Of a stretch of DNA of 64,000 nucleotides, positions 36,241-45,539 are shown one piece after another. The stretch's first letter is position 1; each line of letters begins with the position of its first letter. The notes beneath the pieces were generated by a model, which saw only the letters and a list, made by a program, of their open reading frames with translations, was not told the origin of the DNA and did not search any database. The stretch spans positions 1 through 64,000 of the forward strand of contig NZ_WEHZ01000009.1 in NCBI RefSeq assembly GCF_012641745.1, in the 5' to 3' direction. Made by a program: the position numbers and the translations under genes. Source of the stretch: Pseudoalteromonas peptidolytica. GTDB lineage: Bacteria > Pseudomonadota > Gammaproteobacteria > Enterobacterales > Alteromonadaceae.

Positions 36241-39200
36241 ATGATCCGACTTAGGTATCAATTCACAGCAACTGCATTGACGAATAGAATAGGCCGAATT
36301 GGTGTATTGCTATTGAGTATGTTGTTGAGCTTACCTAGCATCGCTAGCTTTCCAGAATTTAGCGATACAGCACAAGTGATGCGTCGTTATGATTACAGCT
36401 CTGGTTTGAGCCAAGTGACAATTACAGCAATCACACAAGACCAACTTGGCTACATTTGGGTTGGAACACAATCTGGGTTGAACCGGTTTGATGGCCATGA
36501 TTTTATCCAATTTGAAGTAAAACAAAACTCTAAAAATCACCTCTCTGGAGGCTTTATCACCTCTCTTTGTCATAGCGGCAAATACATCTGGATTGGAACG
36601 AGTACAGGGCTTAGCGTGTATGACGCGGAGGCTGGATTATTTCGATCTATTTTGGCTGCCTACAATGATGCGATTAACTCAGATAGAGTAAAAAAAGTTG
36701 CTTGTTATGGCGAATCGGTGACGGTGTCAACGGAAGAGGGGGATGCCTATCGTGTTAACTACCAAACTCTTGAACCTGAGAAGTTATATTTAACTGGCAA
36801 GTTTGTCCGCGATGTACAAGAAACAAGGAACGCATTTGTTTATCTTAATGCTGACGGCCTAGTTAGCCAGCCAAAAGATAAAGTCGGTGCAAAGGTTATT
36901 TTAGACGGTGAGTTTAAGACGTTATCGCTGTCTCATGGACGTATATTTGCGGTTGATGATGAAGAACAAATAATTGCTTTTGACACTAAGTTCAATAAAG
37001 TGCTTTGGAAAAAAGTCATTAGCGACAAAGTAAACTTTAGCATTTTCCAAGTTAAAGTGCGTACGAATGAGATTTTAGTCGCGTCAAATAATGGTGTTTT
37101 TGTACTGGATCTACAGGGGAATATCAAACGTCATTGGTATCGTCGCGCCGAACAAAATGATGGCTTACAAGATAATAATATATTAAGTGTACAAAGAGAT
37201 CACAATGGCGATTTATGGATTGGTACTGAATCTCAAGGGTTACATTTTTTCAGCCAATTGAGCGAGTCATTTGGTCACGTTGGAGAACAAAACTTCCCCC
37301 ATGCACCGCTTGGCCACCCTGATGTGCGCAACTTTGCACTGGACAGTAGTGAACGACTTTGGATTGGCACTTCATCAGGGTTATATATTTATCAACAGTC
37401 TAGTTTTATTGAGGCCTATCGGCTATTTCCTAGCCTTTCAGCGATAAAGGGTAGTTTTATTACTCAAGTAAAAATCTATGACGATACCTTGTGGCTAACG
37501 ACCAGAGGAGACGGGGTGATAAAATATGGCTTATTGCAAGGAGAATATCTGCATTTGCAGCCAGACTCGGAAAACGGCCCTGAACTAAGCTTTAATGATA
37601 TAACAAAGTACCAATCACAAATATTAGTCAGCTCAAGAACGCTTGGCCTTATGCGTTTTGATAACGAGTCCAATCGTTTATTACCATTTTTTGAGAATCG
37701 TCCAGATACACCCTCACATGTTTCTTCGTTTAAAGTCGTAGGTCAAGACCTGTGGTTCGGCTCTATTGGTGAGGGGTTATTTAAATATAGCAAAGGTCAG
37801 TTACATAACATCACGACTCAAGATGGCCTGAAATCAAATTTAGTTTTTATGATTGATGAAGACCCTTGGCAACGGCTTTGGATTGCAAGTGAAGCAGGAG
37901 TAAGCCTTGTTGATAAAGAGATGCAAGTAGTAAAAACCATTGGCGAACAAGATGGGTTAGGTAATCAGGCTGTTTGGGGGCTTGTGTATGATGACTATGA
38001 ATATATGTGGCTGGGTACAAGCGGCGGGTTATCCCGTGTGAATGTGATGGACTTTGCAATAGATAACTTTTTACCTATTGATGGTGTACAAGCTCATGAG
38101 TTTAATTATAACGCGGCATGGAAAGCCCCTGACGGTAGAATTTTTATGGGGGGAGCCAAAGGCTTCAACCAGTTTTTCCCTCAAAATGTATCTATTTCAA
38201 ATAGTGCGAGACCTATTTTGGTTTCAACAATAGAGTTGCTTGGGGAGCCAATAAAGCCTAGCCCAAATGGGATATTGCCAGTCGCACCGGAATTGGCCAG
38301 TGAACTGCACTTGCGTCATGACCAAAATATTATTTCTTTACAGTATTCGAGTCTCGATTTTGGTTCTGAAAAATTAAGCTTCTATTATCGGATAAAGGGG
38401 CTGAGTGACAAATGGTTAAAACTTGCAAATGGCGCACGGCAAATTAATTTACTTCAGTTGGAGCCTGGGGTATACCGGGTCGAAACTTACACCGTCAATC
38501 GTTTCAATATGCAGTCCCCAGTGCATGAGTTCAGTATTTATGTTGATGCACCGCTTTGGTGGAACACATATTCAAAAACATTATACGGCCTAGTTATTAT
38601 TTTTATTATTGTCGGGTTTGTTAGAGCGCGGCAGCAACGCTATCGAAAGGTGCTTAGAGATAACCAAGCCATGTCTGCCCTTCAAGAGCGTTTGGAATTA
38701 TCACTGTGGGCAAGTGGCGATGAACTATGGGATTGGCATGTCGAGTCTGGCTGCATATATCGCTATAGTGTCAACCCAAAAATTAACTTTGGCGAATTGC
38801 AAGACAAACTTATTCTAAGCGAGCTAGACCAGTTTGTGCATCCTAAGGATTGCGTATTGTTGGAAGAGCGCTTACTAGCCTGTGTAGATGGTAATGAAGA
38901 TGTATACGAGTTAGCTATTCGAGTGAAAGGGCAAGATGGTGAGTGGGTTTGGGTGCTTGACCGCGGGAAAGTGGTGGTAAGAGATGAAAATGATAAGGCA
39001 CTTCGCATTGCAGGTGCTTTGAAGGATATAGCTGATCTCAAAGCACATCAACAGGCCCTGCAGTCGCTAAATGAGCAATTAGAGATTAAAGTGGCGATGA
39101 GAACGGATGAGCTTTACAAGAAGAATCAAAAACTTGAACAAGCTATGATTGAGCTAAAGCAAACTCAAGAAGAGCTGATTGAAAGTGAGAAAATGGCTTC

Positions 39201-39957
39201 TTTGGGTGTGGTTGTGGCAGGTGTCGCTCATGAGATTAACACACCTTTGGGTATAGCAATCACAGCGCTGTCTCATAATGAAGATTGTTTGTCTGACCTA
39301 GTTGATAAACTAGAAAATAAAACTCTAAAGCAAGCTGATTTAGTCGCTTCCATTGCATCGCAAAAAGAAGGCTACTTATTGGTCACACGAAACTTAAGAC
39401 GAGCTGAGAGTTTGATCAGCAACTTTAAACAAGTGGCAGTGGATCAGTCCAGTGAAGTAGAACGTGATATTAACCTGCTTGAGTATATCAACGATGTTTT
39501 TGACTCATTAAAGCCACTTGCCAAAAATAAAGAAGTGCAATTGGAAATAGATGGAAATAGGTCGATAAACATTACTACTTTTCCCGGTGCGATTTACCAG
39601 ATAATGGCAAATTTATTTAATAACTCAGTCATCCACGGGTTTGAAGATAGCGCCTCAGGGTGTGTACGAGTAACAGTAGAGGAAAACGGTTCACATTGGA
39701 GTATTATTTATAGTGATAATGGCGTCGGTATGGACGAAACAATGGAAAAAACGTTATTTGAGCCATTTGTAACAACCAAACGAAATCAAGGTGGCTGTGG
39801 TTTGGGAATGCACATTGTGTATAACCTAGTAACGCAATTATTAAAAGGGGAGATCCGTTGTAAAACCGCGAAGTTCGAGGGTGTTGAAATTACTATTCGT
39901 GTACCCCTTACTCGTTCTGCCACTATTCAATCAGACACGTCTTCCTCTCCTTCTTAA
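36241..39957 (+). CDS. Two-component beta-propeller sensor histidine kinase
   Basis: A 1238-residue membrane sensor. After a signal segment (about 20-36), repeated two-component regulator propeller blades span about 50-690 (LGYIWVGTQSGLNRFDG, DLWIGTESQGLHFF, ERLWIGTSSGLYIY, EYMWLGTSGGLSRV). A Y_Y_Y domain comes next, one helix (TLYGLVIIFIIVGFV), a PAS domain, a coiled coil, HisKA with VAHEINTPLG (His997) and HATPase with NLFNNSVIHGF, DNGVGMD and GLGMHIV. It has no receiver domain and no regulator gene is adjacent. The propeller is periplasmic and probably senses a nutrient for the TonB receptor that follows. Confidence 0.93.
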   Translation: MIRLRYQFTATALTNRIGRIGVLLLSMLLSLPSIASFPEFSDTAQVMRRYDYSSGLSQVTITAITQDQLGYIWVGTQSGLNRFDGHDFIQFEVKQNSKNHLSGGFITSLCHSGKYIWIGTSTGLSVYDAEAGLFRSILAAYNDAINSDRVKKVACYGESVTVSTEEGDAYRVNYQTLEPEKLYLTGKFVRDVQETRNAFVYLNADGLVSQPKDKVGAKVILDGEFKTLSLSHGRIFAVDDEEQIIAFDTKFNKVLWKKVISDKVNFSIFQVKVRTNEILVASNNGVFVLDLQGNIKRHWYRRAEQNDGLQDNNILSVQRDHNGDLWIGTESQGLHFFSQLSESFGHVGEQNFPHAPLGHPDVRNFALDSSERLWIGTSSGLYIYQQSSFIEAYRLFPSLSAIKGSFITQVKIYDDTLWLTTRGDGVIKYGLLQGEYLHLQPDSENGPELSFNDITKYQSQILVSSRTLGLMRFDNESNRLLPFFENRPDTPSHVSSFKVVGQDLWFGSIGEGLFKYSKGQLHNITTQDGLKSNLVFMIDEDPWQRLWIASEAGVSLVDKEMQVVKTIGEQDGLGNQAVWGLVYDDYEYMWLGTSGGLSRVNVMDFAIDNFLPIDGVQAHEFNYNAAWKAPDGRIFMGGAKGFNQFFPQNVSISNSARPILVSTIELLGEPIKPSPNGILPVAPELASELHLRHDQNIISLQYSSLDFGSEKLSFYYRIKGLSDKWLKLANGARQINLLQLEPGVYRVETYTVNRFNMQSPVHEFSIYVDAPLWWNTYSKTLYGLVIIFIIVGFVRARQQRYRKVLRDNQAMSALQERLELSLWASGDELWDWHVESGCIYRYSVNPKINFGELQDKLILSELDQFVHPKDCVLLEERLLACVDGNEDVYELAIRVKGQDGEWVWVLDRGKVVVRDENDKALRIAGALKDIADLKAHQQALQSLNEQLEIKVAMRTDELYKKNQKLEQAMIELKQTQEELIESEKMASLGVVVAGVAHEINTPLGIAITALSHNEDCLSDLVDKLENKTLKQADLVASIASQKEGYLLVTRNLRRAESLISNFKQVAVDQSSEVERDINLLEYINDVFDSLKPLAKNKEVQLEIDGNRSINITTFPGAIYQIMANLFNNSVIHGFEDSASGCVRVTVEENGSHWSIIYSDNGVGMDETMEKTLFEPFVTTKRNQGGCGLGMHIVYNLVTQLLKGEIRCKTAKFEGVEITIRVPLTRSATIQSDTSSSPS

Positions 39958-40035
39958 TACCATGACTAAGGATAGTCCTCCTCAGTACCATTAAAAACAA
40001 ATAACTATAAAACCAGCAATAATTGAACAATTAAT

Positions 40036-40047
40036 ATTGTATACAAT
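40036..40047. promoter_or_regulatory. Palindrome upstream of the TonB-dependent receptor
   Basis: ATTGTATACAAT is a perfect 12-base palindrome about 70 bases before the receptor ATG; a looser ATTGAACAAT lies 14 bases to its left. TTGTATACAA-type sites are typical of GntR regulators, so a repressor of receptor expression could bind here. No such gene is in the window. Confidence 0.45.
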
Positions 40048-40116
40048 ATATCTATTGTGTATTGTTTGCTTGTTACCTAAAAACACACTCATCAATAGGA
40101 ACATAAGGACAACACA

Positions 40117-43101
40117 ATGCGTAATAACAAAAACACAACGCACATTCTAAGTAAAACGCTCCTGGCATCCGCACTATCAATGGTAATGGGGGCATCAACA
40201 GCTGTCGCTGCTGATGGTAATAGCACAGTAAAAGGCAGTATCAAAAGTGGTCAAGGTATTGAGTTGGCACAAGCTCAATTGACTTTTACGCACAACACCA
40301 AAGGATTAAAGTTTAGCGTTAAGACAAATACTAATGGTGAATATACTATCCGTAACCTCCCTGTTGGCACCTATACTGTGTCTATTAATAAAGCTGGATT
40401 TGAAACGCTTTTGGAGAAGAATGTCGAGCTTAGTATCGGACAGGCAATTATTTTAGACGCGCAACTGTTAAAAGAAGGACAAAATATAGAAAGAATAGCA
40501 GTGACAGGTACAGCTATTCGCAGGGTTGATATGGGGTCATCGACTGCGGGGGTCACGTTTACTGACTCTGAGCTAAAAGTTATGCCAGTTAACACAGGCT
40601 TTGAGAGTATCGCTTTACTGGCCCCAGGCACTGCGCAGCCCGGTGGTGATGCGTTTAAAGGCGCATCAAGCTTTGGCGGTTCATCGTCAGCAGAAAATGG
40701 TTATTATTTTAATGGTCTTAATGTAACAAGCATTCGCTCAGGCTTAGGATCTATTCGCTTGCCTTGGGAAGCAATCGCGCAAACTCAGATAAAAACAGGT
40801 GGGATCAGCCCTGAATTTGGCGGAGCATTAGGCGGAATAGTGAACGCAGTATCTAAATCAGGGGATAATGAGTTTACACTTGGTGCTGAATTACGAATAG
40901 ACCCCTCGTCATCACATAGTTATCACGATTCTACTTACCTAGATAACGGCACAATCCATCTCAATACACAACAGAATTATGATTCATTTAAAGCACTTCA
41001 AGTTTGGACAAGCGGTGCGATTATTGAAGATAGCCTGTTTTTTTACGGCTTATTTGCGCCCCGCAGAGAAGACAGTCGCTGGGCAGGACAAACGACCTAC
41101 AATGATAGGAGCCGAGATGAAGACCGTTGGTTCACAAAGTTAGATTGGTTCATTAATGAAAACCATTCTGTTGGTATTTCAGCAATGAACAACAAGCGAG
41201 AATGGACAAGGCAAACTTACACTTATGATTGGCAGCGTAATACCATAGGTGATAAGCAAGGTGTGGCAGCCCCGGGGGAGGATGGTGGTAAAGTATATAG
41301 TGTTAACTATAACGGTTATCTGAGTGACTTCTTCTCGGTTTCAGCAGTGGTAGGCCGAGTGACTGAAAATGTCGAAAATATAGTCGCATCAACGGCTCCT
41401 GGGGTCTGGGACGAACGGGGAAGTACAGTAACGCTATCGAGCCACACCGCCAGTGGCGTGTCTGAACAAGAATTTATACGCGATCAAGCGCGGCTAGACT
41501 TTAATATCGATTTAGATTATCACGCAATTTTGTTTGGGGTTGACTACACAAAAGTACAAGTAGAGTATTTTGAAGGACAAAATGGACTCGCAGACGCACA
41601 AGGGTGGTGGACGGTAAAGACCGCAGGGGAAAATAGCATATCAGGCGCTGCACTTGGGCAAGACTATATTGAACGTCGGGTCAGGACACGCACAGTTGAC
41701 TCCGAGGTGAAATCATTGGCGTTTTATGTCAACGATTCATGGCAAGTAACAGAGCAACTGGTTTTCAATTTAGGACTTAGGTACAGCCAATTTGAGAATA
41801 CGGTTACAGATGGCCGCGCATTTGTTGATATGGACAATCAACTTGCACCAAGGCTGCAAGCAATTTATGACCTAAATGGTGACGGTGAGTCTAAGGTGTT
41901 TGTAACCTATGGACGGTACTTTCAGCCTGTTTCCGCGAATATGAATATCACTCAAGGCTCGGCATCAGTAGAGTGGTTTGAATATTTTGACCTAGACCAA
42001 ATTGATGGTAATGGTTACCCCGTTTTGTTGCAAGATGGTTCACCAAGTCGTGGAGAAATGCTACGTGACAGGCGATGGCGACAACGGGGTATCACAGAGC
42101 CGGGGCTAATTGCGTCATCTTCTCTAAAGCCTATGTATTCCGATGAATTTACTTTGGGTTATCAAACCTCAATTTTTGATGATATGGCTTTTGGTGTGAG
42201 GGCAATTTATCGTGATCTTGGTCGTAGTGTTGAAGATACTGATGTCGGCCCTGTTCTTGCGAAGAAGTTGGCAGAGCTAGGTATACAGGACAATGTAGGG
42301 CAGGGGTCGTACTATGTGTTAAACAACCCTGGTGAAGCTATCACCATGAGTTATGACTTTGATGGCGACGGGCAGGCTGATGATATTACGCTAACGGCTG
42401 AAGAACTAGCACTTCAGCAGGCCGTTCGTAAATATCTTGCACTTGAATTCACTTTGGAAGGAAATATTTCCGATAAGCTGAGAATAAATGCCTCTTATAC
42501 TTGGTCTCATAGTTACGGCAACACCGAGGGGTTGGTAAAGACAGACAATAACCAAGCCGATCCCGGTTGGACAACATCGTATGACTATGCTGATTTGATG
42601 GATAACGGCTATGGTAATTTGCCTAATGATCACCGCCATTCAATAAAGCTATCTGGATCGTACGACATTACTGATGAGTTTACATTGGGATTGGTTGCCC
42701 GTACCACCTCAGGACGTCCGATGAACTATTTTTCAAAACACCCAGTTGGTGTGGATAGCTGCCGAAATGGCAGCCCATGGGATGATTGTGTAAGTAAAGA
42801 TTATGGCCATGTTTCTCATTATGATGAAAATGGTAAGGCCATACCTCGCGGCAGCGTTGGCGAATTACCGTGGGCGACAATAGTGGATGTATCATTGAGT
42901 TACTCCACTGACGTACTTGGGCATGATTTATTGCTGAAGGGAACAATTTATAACTTACTTAACAGTGATAAGGCATTGGACATCAACGAGCAACGCTCAT
43001 TAGATGGAGACAATGGATTGGTGGTTAACCCCGACTATGGCCTAGCGACACTGCGTCAAACAGAGCGTTACGCTTCATTAGTTGCAAGGTTTACATTTTA
43101 G
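40117..43101 (+). CDS. Oar-like TonB-dependent outer-membrane receptor
   Basis: A 994-residue outer-membrane transporter. A signal peptide (about 1-32, ending TAVAA) is followed by a carboxypeptidase-regulatory-like domain (about 36-115, TNTNGEYTIRNLPVGTYTVSI), ERIAVTG as possible TonB box, a plug (GGISPEFGGALGGIVNAVSKSG) and a long beta-barrel ending in aromatic ARFTF. Two DxDGDG-like loops (DLNGDGESK, DFDGDGQADD) and a cysteine pair lie in the surface regions. AAGGA precedes the ATG. It is flanked by a sensor kinase upstream and peptidase/OCD genes downstream; a peptide or amino-acid derivative as substrate is inferred. Confidence 0.92.
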   Translation: MRNNKNTTHILSKTLLASALSMVMGASTAVAADGNSTVKGSIKSGQGIELAQAQLTFTHNTKGLKFSVKTNTNGEYTIRNLPVGTYTVSINKAGFETLLEKNVELSIGQAIILDAQLLKEGQNIERIAVTGTAIRRVDMGSSTAGVTFTDSELKVMPVNTGFESIALLAPGTAQPGGDAFKGASSFGGSSSAENGYYFNGLNVTSIRSGLGSIRLPWEAIAQTQIKTGGISPEFGGALGGIVNAVSKSGDNEFTLGAELRIDPSSSHSYHDSTYLDNGTIHLNTQQNYDSFKALQVWTSGAIIEDSLFFYGLFAPRREDSRWAGQTTYNDRSRDEDRWFTKLDWFINENHSVGISAMNNKREWTRQTYTYDWQRNTIGDKQGVAAPGEDGGKVYSVNYNGYLSDFFSVSAVVGRVTENVENIVASTAPGVWDERGSTVTLSSHTASGVSEQEFIRDQARLDFNIDLDYHAILFGVDYTKVQVEYFEGQNGLADAQGWWTVKTAGENSISGAALGQDYIERRVRTRTVDSEVKSLAFYVNDSWQVTEQLVFNLGLRYSQFENTVTDGRAFVDMDNQLAPRLQAIYDLNGDGESKVFVTYGRYFQPVSANMNITQGSASVEWFEYFDLDQIDGNGYPVLLQDGSPSRGEMLRDRRWRQRGITEPGLIASSSLKPMYSDEFTLGYQTSIFDDMAFGVRAIYRDLGRSVEDTDVGPVLAKKLAELGIQDNVGQGSYYVLNNPGEAITMSYDFDGDGQADDITLTAEELALQQAVRKYLALEFTLEGNISDKLRINASYTWSHSYGNTEGLVKTDNNQADPGWTTSYDYADLMDNGYGNLPNDHRHSIKLSGSYDITDEFTLGLVARTTSGRPMNYFSKHPVGVDSCRNGSPWDDCVSKDYGHVSHYDENGKAIPRGSVGELPWATIVDVSLSYSTDVLGHDLLLKGTIYNLLNSDKALDINEQRSLDGDNGLVVNPDYGLATLRQTERYASLVARFTF

Positions 43102-43119
43102 TATTCTTAAAGATGCCAA

Positions 43120-43148
43120 AGCCAAACAGGTTTGTTTGGCTTATTTTC
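43120..43148 (+). terminator. Terminator behind the TonB receptor gene
   Basis: AGCCAAAC (120-127) pairs with GTTTGGCT (134-141) and is followed by TATTTT. It probably ends most receptor transcripts before the peptidase gene. Confidence 0.7.
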
Positions 43149-43255
43149 TCGACCATAATTTGATACAGAGTGGACTTACGGGTACGGTTCACTCGCTTTA
43201 TTTTAGTGAACATGACTTTTATTAAAACAGGTCAATAAAAAGGGTGCTGACTTCT

Positions 43256-44344
43256 ATGCAGGTTAACTATTCAGCCAGACAACAACGTTTAATTAAGAAG
43301 TTACAACAACATCAAAGTGATGCTCTTATTGTTTATGGCTACGAAAATATTGTGTATTTGACCGGCTTTACAGGCCACGCAGCAACATTACTCGTGCGAG
43401 CTAATGGACAACATCAACTGATCACCGATTACCGGTATTTTGAGCGTGCAGGCAATGAAGCCGTCGGCGTTGAGGTTGTGCTAAGAAATCGTGACGAAGA
43501 ATCTTTGCCCAACTGTATTTTCAGGTTGCTGGGTAAGGTACGTCAGGTTTCATTTGAGGCGCATCACATTAGTCACGCAGATTTTTTGTCATTAAATACC
43601 AGCTCAAAAAGTCAGATGCTGATAGCCGCGCCGCTATGGGTGGAATCGCTTAGACAAGTGAAAGATGAATATGAAATCCACTGTATTCAACGGGCAGCAG
43701 AGATTGCAGACTCTGCACTTGCGCATACATTGCGTTTTCTCAAAGCGGGAGCTACGGAGCGAGAAGTTGCGATTGAGCTTGAATATCAGATGCAAAAATT
43801 AGGCTCTGAGGGCGTCGCTTTCGATACTATTTTACTATTCGGCGCGCGCTCATCTCTCCCTCATGGAAACCCAAGTAATACTAAACTCAACCTCGGAGAC
43901 TTAGTGCTCATCGATTTTGGTGCTGTAATAAACGGTTATCGTTCTGATATGACAAGAAGTTATGTACTTGGTGAATCAAACCAACAGCAACAATCAATGT
44001 TTGAAATAGTGCAAGCAGCTCAGCACGCAGCGCTTGAGCTGATAAAACCTGGGGTCAATTGTAGCGAGTTGAATACAGCTTCGCATCAAGTGCTCAGTAA
44101 TAGTCCATTTGCACAATACGCAGGTGAAGGTTTGGGACATGGTGTTGGATTATTTTTGCATGAACAGCCATTTATCAAACCTGGCGTTGACCATCAATTA
44201 GAAGTTGGCAATATCATCACCATTGAGCCGGGCATTTATATTCCAAATTATGGCGGCATAAGGCTTGAAGAGGATGTCTTAGTGACAGAAAGTGGGTCTA
44301 AATGTTTAACCCATGCTCCGCAAAACTTTCAGCTCGCGAGCTAA
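43256..44344 (+). CDS. M24-family Xaa-Pro peptidase
   Basis: A metallopeptidase of the prolidase/aminopeptidase P group. The N-terminal creatinase-like domain (ALIVYGYENIVYLTGFTGHAATLLV) is followed by the pita-bread domain with metal ligands in LVLIDFGAVINGYRSDMTRSYV (two Asp), GLGHGVGLFLHE (His), IEPGIYIPN (Glu) and GIRLEEDVLV (Glu). The ATG at 43256 gives 362 residues, as usual; a GTG four codons upstream is possible. Cytoplasmic, no signal. It is followed nine bases later by an OCD-family gene, suggesting joint handling of proline-type dipeptides. Confidence 0.9.
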   Translation: MQVNYSARQQRLIKKLQQHQSDALIVYGYENIVYLTGFTGHAATLLVRANGQHQLITDYRYFERAGNEAVGVEVVLRNRDEESLPNCIFRLLGKVRQVSFEAHHISHADFLSLNTSSKSQMLIAAPLWVESLRQVKDEYEIHCIQRAAEIADSALAHTLRFLKAGATEREVAIELEYQMQKLGSEGVAFDTILLFGARSSLPHGNPSNTKLNLGDLVLIDFGAVINGYRSDMTRSYVLGESNQQQQSMFEIVQAAQHAALELIKPGVNCSELNTASHQVLSNSPFAQYAGEGLGHGVGLFLHEQPFIKPGVDHQLEVGNIITIEPGIYIPNYGGIRLEEDVLVTESGSKCLTHAPQNFQLAS

Positions 44345-44353
44345 GGAGTCAAG

Positions 44354-45298
44354 ATGCAGATTATCTCTCGCCAAGAAGTAATAAATAACCTTAACTACTC
44401 AACGCTAATACAGGCGCTTAAGCACGGTTTTGCACAAGCCGCGGGCACCCCTGCACGACAAGTTTTTGAGTTGGATGATAGCCGTAATAATCATGATGCG
44501 TTTGCTGTTTTGCCCGCGTGGAATGCAGACGTGATAGGGGTCAAAGCATTTACGTATTTTCCGAGCAATCCCCAGCATGATAAAGCGACACTTTACTCTA
44601 AAATCATGCTATTCGGGCGCGAGTTTGGTGAACCGCTGGCATTGGTGGACGGCACTGAGGTAACGTTATGGAGAACATCTGCAGTGTCAGCATTAGCAGC
44701 AGATTATCTGGCACCGAAGGATGCTAAGCATTTGGTCTTTTTCGGGTCAGGAAATGTAGCGAGTTATATGATAAACGCTCATTTAAGCGTCAGAAATTAT
44801 TCTAAAGTTTCCATAATTGCACGTAATGAACACAAAAGTGGTCAGTTAGTAGAGTTGCTATCATCACAATATCAAGATATTGAGTTTGTGCGTTACAAGC
44901 GGGCAACTGCATCTGTTATTGCATCAGCAGATGTGATCAGTTGCGCGACTGGTAGTCACTCGCCACTATTTGATGGCGAGTGGCTAAGCGGGGGGACGCA
45001 TATAGATTGTATTGGTAATCACCATAAGCATTGTCGAGAGTGCGATACAACAACAGTGGTGAGAAGTCGAGTATTTGTTGACAGTCGCGCTAATGTATTA
45101 AACGAAGCCGGCGAACTATTATTGCCGATCAGTGAAGGCAAATTCAGCGCCGAAAAGATAGTTGCAGAGCTTAGCGAAATGGCTAAAAATAATCTCAGGC
45201 GAAGTGATGAGCATGAAATTACTTTGTTTAAGTCTGTAGGAACAGCATTAAGTGATTTAATAGGAGCAAAATTAGTATATGACTTGGTTCAAAAGTAA
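44354..45298 (+). CDS. Ornithine cyclodeaminase / mu-crystallin family protein
   Basis: A 314-residue NAD(P)-binding protein. It has VIGVKAFTYFPSNP (substrate Lys region), ALVDGTEVTLWRTSAVSALAADYLA (the Arg-Thr signature), VFFGSGNVASYMINAHL for the nucleotide, and VFVDSRANVLNEAGELLLP. The family contains ornithine cyclodeaminases and delta-1-pyrroline-2-carboxylate reductases; sequence alone cannot separate them. Next to a prolidase-type peptidase, a reductase for proline or hydroxyproline products is the attractive reading. GGAG precedes the ATG. Its last 20 bases overlap the next gene. Confidence 0.85.
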   Translation: MQIISRQEVINNLNYSTLIQALKHGFAQAAGTPARQVFELDDSRNNHDAFAVLPAWNADVIGVKAFTYFPSNPQHDKATLYSKIMLFGREFGEPLALVDGTEVTLWRTSAVSALAADYLAPKDAKHLVFFGSGNVASYMINAHLSVRNYSKVSIIARNEHKSGQLVELLSSQYQDIEFVRYKRATASVIASADVISCATGSHSPLFDGEWLSGGTHIDCIGNHHKHCRECDTTTVVRSRVFVDSRANVLNEAGELLLPISEGKFSAEKIVAELSEMAKNNLRRSDEHEITLFKSVGTALSDLIGAKLVYDLVQK

Positions 45299-45539
45299 AG
45301 AGCAAGGCAAAGTATATGAGGTCACCGCAGTAATTAAAGCCGCAGACAAACGCTTGGTTAATCCCTTAATATGTCACCAGTGCCACATGTTAGTCAGCTA
45401 TCAAGGGGCGGGCGGTGATACAAAAAGTGAAAAGCTGTTGTATGATGACACCTTTTATAAAGCGTTCCAAAATCGTGATAGCTGTTACGTGATGGTGGAT
45501 GATAATGGCATTCGGCATTATCATCCCAGTGAGAAATAA
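45279..45539 (+). CDS. Small CHQC-motif protein of unknown function
   Basis: An 86-residue cytoplasmic protein beginning MTWFKSKEQGKVYEVTAVIKAADKRLVNPLICHQCHMLVSYQG. The CHQC pair plus a further Cys and His near the end (SCYVMVDDNGIRHYHP) could bind a metal. I do not recognise a family. It starts inside the OCD gene (20-base overlap), so it is translationally coupled to it, and its end overlaps the convergent permease gene by 19 bases. Confidence 0.6.
   Translation: MTWFKSKEQGKVYEVTAVIKAADKRLVNPLICHQCHMLVSYQGAGGDTKSEKLLYDDTFYKAFQNRDSCYVMVDDNGIRHYHPSEK

Noticed and set aside
45521..45539. Overlap of two convergent genes as an annotation error
   Set aside because: Both reading frames have good family or coupling support, so a short 19-base convergent overlap is accepted.
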